Assembly (NCBI GenBank): GCA_024277135.1
Contig: JAJRVV010000095.1
Span: 1-39,247, forward strand
Length of the DNA stretch: 39,247 nt
Direction: 5' to 3'
Source: Chloroflexota bacterium
Lineage (GTDB): Bacteria > Chloroflexota > Anaerolineae > Promineifilales > Promineifilaceae
A program made the translations under genes and the position numbers. The notes under the pieces are model-generated. The model had not been told where the DNA came from and did no database searches. It was given only the letters and a program-made list of their open reading frames with translations. Each line of letters begins with the position of its first letter. Positions within the stretch are counted from its first letter, which is position 1. This document shows, in pieces, positions 34,293 to 39,247 of the stretch.

Positions 34293-34440
34293 ATTGCAAA
34301 CACAGTTTTTCTACCTTCTGCCTTCTACCCTCCGCCTGACTAATTGGTACTTTCTTCCCATGTTTGACACGTTCAATTAACGCGGGATTGGTGGTGCTAA
34401 CTTGGGATTTCCACTACACTTCTCGAACGAGATTTAACTT

Positions 34441-36624
34441 ATGCAATTTGATTCTCTAGTCACCATCACCTTCATCATCATCGCCGTCGTTTATGTGCAA
34501 ATTATAGCGCTGGCCCTATTTCGTAAAGAGATGCGGCTGCGGGTGGAACGCTGGCTGATGCTCTACCTGGCGGTCATGGTTCTGTGGCAGTTGATCCGGG
34601 TGATGCAGCAACAGCAATGGTTTGACACGGCCGTCACCGATCTCCTGGCCCGTCTCGTCTGGTTTGGCCTGCCATTGATGGCTCTGCTTTTTTACTTCCT
34701 AAGCCACATATTCTTGCGGCGGCCGATGGCGCCGAAGCGATGGCTGGTTGTGAGCTGGTTGTGGTTGTTCGCTTCATTGGCCGTTGATTTTTTGCCCATC
34801 GAGATGCCCATCGAGATGCCCATCTCTTTGCCGCCAGCCTGGGCGGTGACGCTGGATGAGTTGGTGAATGGATTATGGCTGGCGACCTGGGGCGCAGTAG
34901 TCGTGGGCACGGCCGTCCTCATCTTTCGCGCCTATCAAGGAGCTAAACGACGGCCGCTGCATCGCAATCGGATTCGCTATTGGGCGCTGGCCCTGCTCGT
35001 CGCCATCGCCCGCGACCTGTTCGTTTTCGCCGGCCACGACGCTTTGAGCAGCGTTTTTCACCTGCTGGTGACGCTGCTCATCGCTTACGCCATGCTCACC
35101 CACCGGCTGTTGGACGTGCGCCAGGTGATGCGCCGGGTGATCAGCTATCTACTCGTCATTTTCTTCATCGCGTTTGTTTTTTTGGCGGGATTGCAACCGG
35201 TACGGCCGTATCTGGAAAATTTACCTGGCTACAATCCATCTCTCAACGGCGCAGCGCTGGCGCTGATTCTCCTCTTGTTGTTTGAACCCAGCCACAAGCT
35301 GGCGCAGCGGCTGGTAGAAAAGCTGACTGCCGGACAAGAGTACAACCCGGAACACACCCTGCGCCAGTACAGCAGCAGCATCAGCAACATCGTGGATTTG
35401 GCCGACCTGGAAGCGATGGTGGTACGGCTCATCAGCGAAGCGATGGACATCACCTACGGCACGCTTTACCTGGTGGACGAAGCGCCGGGCCGGGGAGATT
35501 TGCCTGTTTACGAATTGAGCAGCGTGCAAGGCGCCGGCGATGCCAGGTTTGTGCTGGGCGCGTTTGCGGTGGGCAGTCCGGTGGCGGCCGCTTTGGGTGA
35601 TGAGAAACGGCCGTTAACCCAGTACGACATTGACCTACTGCCCGAATTCAACAGCGTGTCCGCCGATGAGCATGAATGGCTGATCAGTTTGGGCATGGAA
35701 GTGTACGTTCCCATCAACGCCAAAGGGAAGTGGATCGGCCTGTTAGGGCTGGGGCCGAAAAACTCTGGCGACCAGTATTACGAGCATGACCTGGAGTTGC
35801 TGGGCACATTGGCCGACCAGACCGCCATCGCCCTAGAAAACGCTCGGCTGGTGTCTGACCTGGTGCAGCTGAACCGGGAGCTAAAACAGGCCACGGCCAA
35901 ATATGAGCAAGCCAACCGGCTGTTGCAGGAGTCGGACAAGTTGAAATCGGCGTTCATCGGCGTGGTGACGCATGAGTTGGGGACGCCGTTTGCTAACATC
36001 GGCTTTTCGCTGGAACTGCTGGCGCGATACGGCCGTGATAACCTCACTCCTGATCAAGCCGAACAAATTGACCAGTTAACCGCCGGCGTCGCCACCGCCA
36101 AGGCGATGGTGGACAATCTGGTGAAGTTTGCCACTTTTGTCAACAAACAGGGGGAACTGCGCCGGGAATCTTTTGACTTTGCCGAATTGGTGACGGAGGC
36201 GTTGACGCCGCTGCGGCCGTTTGCCCAAAGCAAAGAGCTGATCATCAACCGGGAAAACGGCAGCGGCGGCCAAAACGTGACCGCCGACCGGGAACTGGTG
36301 AGCGAAGCCATCCATCACCTGCTGCATAACGCCTTCAAATTCACCGAAGAGGGGGGGAAAGTGTGGATTCGAGCCTGGGATGAAAACGGCCGTGTCTGCT
36401 TTGAGGTGCAGGATAACGGCATCGGCATCCCCCAAGAGAAGCAGGCGGAAATTTGGGGCGGATTTGTGCAAATGGCGGACCCGCTGCGGCGCGGCCATGA
36501 AGGGTTGGGGCTGGGCCTGCCGTTGGTGAAACAGATCATCGAAGCGCATGACGGCCAGGTCTATGCCCAAAGCCGGGAGCATGTGGGTAGTATTTTTGGC
36601 TTCAAACTACCGGCGGGTGAGTAG
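34441..36624 (+). CDS. Membrane histidine kinase with GAF domain
   Basis: A sensor kinase of 727 residues. The first ~280 residues hold about eight membrane helices of the 7TM-sensor kind (LVTITFIIIAVVYVQIIALA, LLALLFYFLSHIFL, YLLVIFFIAFVFLAGL). A GAF domain follows (~315-460: MVVRLISEAMDITYGTLYLV, VYVPINAKGKWIGLLGLGPK, DLELLGTLADQTAIALENA). A coiled coil then leads to HisKA with the phospho-acceptor His511 in VVTHELGTP. The ATPase boxes are intact: N box AIHHLLHNAFKFTEEGG, G1 VQDNGIGIP, and G2 GHEGLGLGLPLVKQIIEAHD. A short DNA triplication encodes PIEMPIEMPI in a loop near residue 120. No response regulator is adjacent, so it is an orphan kinase; the signal is unknown. Confidence 0.93.
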   Translation: MQFDSLVTITFIIIAVVYVQIIALALFRKEMRLRVERWLMLYLAVMVLWQLIRVMQQQQWFDTAVTDLLARLVWFGLPLMALLFYFLSHIFLRRPMAPKRWLVVSWLWLFASLAVDFLPIEMPIEMPISLPPAWAVTLDELVNGLWLATWGAVVVGTAVLIFRAYQGAKRRPLHRNRIRYWALALLVAIARDLFVFAGHDALSSVFHLLVTLLIAYAMLTHRLLDVRQVMRRVISYLLVIFFIAFVFLAGLQPVRPYLENLPGYNPSLNGAALALILLLLFEPSHKLAQRLVEKLTAGQEYNPEHTLRQYSSSISNIVDLADLEAMVVRLISEAMDITYGTLYLVDEAPGRGDLPVYELSSVQGAGDARFVLGAFAVGSPVAAALGDEKRPLTQYDIDLLPEFNSVSADEHEWLISLGMEVYVPINAKGKWIGLLGLGPKNSGDQYYEHDLELLGTLADQTAIALENARLVSDLVQLNRELKQATAKYEQANRLLQESDKLKSAFIGVVTHELGTPFANIGFSLELLARYGRDNLTPDQAEQIDQLTAGVATAKAMVDNLVKFATFVNKQGELRRESFDFAELVTEALTPLRPFAQSKELIINRENGSGGQNVTADRELVSEAIHHLLHNAFKFTEEGGKVWIRAWDENGRVCFEVQDNGIGIPQEKQAEIWGGFVQMADPLRRGHEGLGLGLPLVKQIIEAHDGQVYAQSREHVGSIFGFKLPAGE

Positions 36625-36634
36625 CGGGGAGCGA

Positions 36635-37627
36635 TTATCCGCCTGCCAATGGTTCCAGGTAGGCGGCCAGCAGCGCCATTAAACCGAGGATAAAGTTGTA
36701 TCCGGCGTGGACGAAGACGGCCGTTGTGGTGTTGTACCGGCGGCGAATGTGGCCCAGCGCCATGCCAATCAAAAACACCGCCAGCGTCACCGGGGTGATG
36801 CCGTACTGCACGTGAAGGAGGGCGAAGAAGACGGCCGTGAATTTCAACCCCAGAACCGGCTGCAAAGCGCCGCGAAACAGCAGCTCCTCGCTCAACCCGG
36901 TTCCCGCCGCCAAAAAAAGCCACTCACCCACCGTGTCCAGGTTGGCGTACAAAGCGCCGCTGATACTGTCCACCAGTTGCGACTGCTCCGGGTTGGACAA
37001 CGCCCAACCGATCCCGACCATCCATTGCAGCGCCACCAAAACCGCTATCCAGCGCGCGCCCGCCAACAACTGCGTCCGCGACGGCCGTACCAATCCCAAC
37101 CGGGCCAACGTGGCTCGATTATCGCGGCGGATGGCCCAGCCCACGCCCAACACGCCGGCCATGATGAACAACAAGAATTGGGCCAGCAGTTCCACCGGGG
37201 CCGCAGGCGCGGCCGTCGCCGCCAAATCGGCCAATCCCCCCTGCGTCAACGTCAGCAGCGTGTTGCCCACCATATAACCGACAAACAGCAGCGCCAGCGT
37301 ATGCACGGGGGATTCCGGGGACAGCGGCAGCCAATGGGCCAACAATCGGCGCGGCGGCGGCAGCCCAGCTAAAACGCCCCAGCCGCCCACCGCCAACGCC
37401 GTCCAGCCCCCGGCCCGGTAATTGATGATGAAGGCAAAATCGGCCGTAAACAAGTCGGCTAATTCCGCTTCGGGCATGACCAACAACAACACCCCAAACA
37501 GCATCAGCGGCACATTGATCAGCAGCGTCGCTAAATCAAACAGCCGCAGATAAACTGGTTCTTTGCGTAAAGCCAGCACATTGGCAATCAACAAAATCCC
37601 GGCCAGATAGATGATGAGCATGAACAT
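36635..37627 (-). CDS. CPBP-family intramembrane metalloprotease
   Basis: A 330-residue polytopic membrane protein with the three CPBP/Abi glutamic-protease motifs: GLSEELLFRGALQ (EExxxR, ~245), FFALLHVQYG (FxxxH) and VFVHAGYNF (HxxxN). About eight hydrophobic helices are seen (LIIYLAGILLIANVLAL, LATLLINVPLMLFGVLLLVM and others). Members cleave prenylated or other membrane substrates, or give immunity to bacteriocins; the bacterial substrate cannot be told. It is convergent with the histidine kinase gene (10 bp apart). Start ATG 37627. Confidence 0.88.
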   Translation of the reverse strand: MFMLIIYLAGILLIANVLALRKEPVYLRLFDLATLLINVPLMLFGVLLLVMPEAELADLFTADFAFIINYRAGGWTALAVGGWGVLAGLPPPRRLLAHWLPLSPESPVHTLALLFVGYMVGNTLLTLTQGGLADLAATAAPAAPVELLAQFLLFIMAGVLGVGWAIRRDNRATLARLGLVRPSRTQLLAGARWIAVLVALQWMVGIGWALSNPEQSQLVDSISGALYANLDTVGEWLFLAAGTGLSEELLFRGALQPVLGLKFTAVFFALLHVQYGITPVTLAVFLIGMALGHIRRRYNTTTAVFVHAGYNFILGLMALLAAYLEPLAGG

Positions 37628-37687
37628 AGGAAGTTAGAAAGTGTTGCAGTTTGCCGTCACAAAGTTTTCGTCACCTGTGAAGCGCAT

Positions 37688-37753
37688 GTTGCGGGAATTG
37701 GAATTCCCGCAACTTCTTGTCGAGTAGGTATCGGGAATTCCAATTCCCGATAC
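37688..37753. repeat. Two tandem perfect 26-bp palindromes
   Basis: 37688-37713 (GTTGCGGGAATT-GG and its complement) and 37728-37753 (GTATCGGGAATT-CC and its complement) each have perfect 12-bp arms and a 2-nt centre. They share the CGGGAATT core and are 14 bp apart, in the 185-bp spacer between two minus-strand genes. Confidence 0.85.
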
Positions 37754-37812
37754 AGCATCCGTAAAGAGTGGCGAAAAACTAAAGACAGTAACCGTTTTAC
37801 GTTTTTCATTTT

Positions 37813-38424
37813 CTAAAACGTGCGCATTCGCGGCGGCAAATGATCCCATAAATTCAGATGAACCAAATGCCAGCGCCCCCGCTTCCACTCGATTAAATTC
37901 AAGCTGGTATTGTAAATCCAGAAAGAGACGGCGTCACTGTCTGCCACCAGCCGCAGCATGGTGGAAATCAGCCCGCCATGCGCCACGCCCAACACCGGCC
38001 CGTTCGCCACTTCGGCCGCCGCCACCAAATCTTGCAAGGCCTGGCTGGCCTGGGCGCGGAAGGCGTGGTACATCCCGGACGGCCGTGACGACAGAATTTT
38101 ACGACCAAATGGAAATCCCTTTTGCGGTAAGTGAGCGGACACCAGAAATTTGGCTTCTTTCAGAAACGCATTGCTTTGCACCGGGATGTCTAAGCATTCG
38201 CCAATGTATCCGGCCGTCTGCTTGGCCCGTTGCAAGGGGCTGGTTATCACTTCGACGACTTTAATGGGGCCGGTGCAGGCGTCAATCAACGGTGGCTCCG
38301 CCAACCATTCGCCTAACCGCTGTGCCTGGCGGTGGCCCAGGTCGGTCAGCGGGCTGTCCCAATCCTGGTTATCCCGGTTCACCTGCCAGCGTGATTGGCC
38401 GTGTCGGGCCAAATAAATTTTCAT
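37813..38424 (-). CDS. Histidine phosphatase family protein
   Basis: A 203-residue phosphoglycerate-mutase-fold phosphatase. The N-terminal motif IYLARHGQSRW carries the catalytic phospho-His (~8); LTDLGHRQAQRLGEWL follows. ITSPLQRAKQTAGYIGE has the second Arg, and VLGVAHGGLISTMLR carries the second His (~150). All core residues are present, so it is likely active. The substrate may be a sugar phosphate or a cobalamin/nucleotide intermediate; it cannot be assigned. Start ATG 38424; upstream spacer to 38584 is repeat-rich. Confidence 0.9.
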   Translation of the reverse strand: MKIYLARHGQSRWQVNRDNQDWDSPLTDLGHRQAQRLGEWLAEPPLIDACTGPIKVVEVITSPLQRAKQTAGYIGECLDIPVQSNAFLKEAKFLVSAHLPQKGFPFGRKILSSRPSGMYHAFRAQASQALQDLVAAAEVANGPVLGVAHGGLISTMLRLVADSDAVSFWIYNTSLNLIEWKRGRWHLVHLNLWDHLPPRMRTF

Positions 38425-38507
38425 TCGCTACCAATACTCCTTTGTGATCAAGGCGGAAGTATAGCGGAAAACGGCCGTTCACGCGGGTTAGTTAATCATT
38501 TGCTAGG

Positions 38508-38608
38508 GATCAGTATCCAGTATCCAGTTTTCAGTATTCAGTATAAACCCCTCTAGCAAACGTCCTCTACAAACTGATTGCCGATTACCGATTACCGACT
38601 ACTGGCAA
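38508..38608. repeat. Two 7-bp-period repeat tracts
   Basis: 38512-38543 reads ATCAGTA, TCCAGTA, TCCAGTT, TTCAGTA, TTCAGTA; 38571-38604 reads ACTGATT, GCCGATT, ACCGATT, ACCGACT. The second enters the last codons of the acyl-CoA dehydrogenase gene. Confidence 0.75.
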
Positions 38609-39247
38609 CAGCGGTTCATCATTCGCCAGCGCCAGCGCTTCTGCCCGATCCGGGTTGGCGATGAAGTTGACGCCGGATTGGGCAAAGCGGCGGGCGGCGG
38701 CCAGGGCGCGGCCGTCTCCCTCGTGTTCCAGCGACCATTGGGCGTGTTCCACCAGCAGCGCCAGCGCCAGCGAACGACCCAGCGTCAGAGCAAAGCGGCG
38801 CGCGCCAGCTTCCAGCGCCGGTTGGCCCGACTGCATCGCTTGCAGGAACCATCTCTCGGCGGCGGCGACGGCCGTTTGCGCCATCCCGCCCACCTGTACC
38901 AGACGGGGTTCCCGCGCCGTACTCACCGCCCGATTCACCTTCTCCTTCAACGCCTCCAGGCTCTCATCCTTGGCCACCGCTCGCAGCGCGTCCAGCGACA
39001 GCACATTCGTCGTTCCCTCCCAGATGGGCAAAACCTGACTGTCGCGCAGGAGCAGGGGCAGGCCGGTATCCTCCACGTAGCCCGCCCCGCCAATCGCTTC
39101 CAACACCTCGCTGGCAACCTGCACCCCCTGCCGTCCCGTCGTCAGCTTGGCCAGCGAGGTAAGCAGCCGCATCAAGTCATGCTGTTCCGGCGTGATTTGC
39201 CCCGTCTCCTCCCGGCCGATCAACTCGGTCAGGTAAAAGGTGAGGTG
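38585..39247 (-). CDS. Acyl-CoA dehydrogenase family protein, C-terminal part
   Basis: The frame is open to the window edge, so only the last 220 residues are seen. The segment EVLEAIGGAGYVEDTGLPLL, with LRDSQVLPIWEGTTNVLSLD, is the signature C-terminal region of the FAD-binding acyl-CoA dehydrogenase fold (helical domain that holds the flavin and oligomer contacts). A further ~110-residue helical tail (RFALTLGRSLALALLVEHAQ) makes it resemble the AidB / long acyl-CoA dehydrogenase group. The catalytic Glu cannot be judged because the N-terminal part is outside the window. It may serve fatty-acid or isovaleryl/alkylation-type chemistry. Confidence 0.85.
   Translation of the reverse strand, partial: HLTFYLTELIGREETGQITPEQHDLMRLLTSLAKLTTGRQGVQVASEVLEAIGGAGYVEDTGLPLLLRDSQVLPIWEGTTNVLSLDALRAVAKDESLEALKEKVNRAVSTAREPRLVQVGGMAQTAVAAAERWFLQAMQSGQPALEAGARRFALTLGRSLALALLVEHAQWSLEHEGDGRALAAARRFAQSGVNFIANPDRAEALALANDEPLLPVVGNR

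Overview
The window looks like a chromosomal piece of an uncultured, filament-type Chloroflexota bacterium (Anaerolineae-like). This is an inference from gene content: STAND NTPases with WD40 or FGE-sulfatase tails, a SARP/NB-ARC/TPR regulator, Calx-beta and pre-peptidase-type secreted proteins, a solute-binding protein with an 'EVTRVV' linker, and a tig-clpP pair. There is no rRNA, CRISPR array or prophage. Two tRNA genes (Leu-UAG, Pro-GGG) have readable promoters and terminators.

Layout. 1-6740: a three-gene, ATGA-coupled locus of the bacterial conflict/signalling type. It holds an effector-associated-domain (EAD) adaptor (frameshifted), a STAND-like gene whose middle is replaced by an IS remnant and which keeps an FGE-sulfatase tail, and an intact 1333-residue nSTAND1 NTPase with 14 WD40 repeats. 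The two NTPase genes share the same N-terminal module. 6839-8814: a DUF4097-like beta-helix protein overlapping trpF. 8791-11341: a decayed SARP/NB-ARC/TPR regulator and a small conserved protein. 11463-14086: secreted proteins, the second probably cut at its 5' end next to a long inverted repeat. 14128-16515: NUDIX hydrolase, trpB, inorganic pyrophosphatase. 16560-20014 (minus): a small helical protein, a YprB-type exonuclease, UspA, an atypical SDR and an OsmC-family protein with an in-frame UGA. 20087-24509 (minus): a complete sugar-type ABC importer. 25031-27354 (minus): a tandem-NUDIX protein and an 8-oxoguanine-deaminase-like amidohydrolase. 27505-29896: tRNA-Leu, trigger factor, ClpP. 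30121-34026: cell-surface proteins, one with what looks like a dead sortase domain. 34175-39247: tRNA-Pro, an orphan histidine kinase, a CPBP protease, a histidine phosphatase and the 3' part of an acyl-CoA dehydrogenase gene.

Most notable observations. (1) The OsmC-family gene has UGA exactly where the family has its first redox cysteine. Coding continues in frame to the second cysteine and a normal end, and a stem-loop with bacterial SECIS geometry follows the UGA, so it is a candidate selenoprotein. (2) The EAD/STAND/FGE/WD40 locus pairs two NTPases sharing one N-terminal module but carrying different C-terminal sensors. (3) The palindrome ACGGCCGT occurs about 68 times (counted by eye), in all three codon frames, far above what composition predicts. 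(4) Degenerate repeats with a strict 7-bp period, each with its own heptamer, recur at about ten places, including in frame inside trpF and the yprB-like gene. These are sequence-based readings; no database search was possible.
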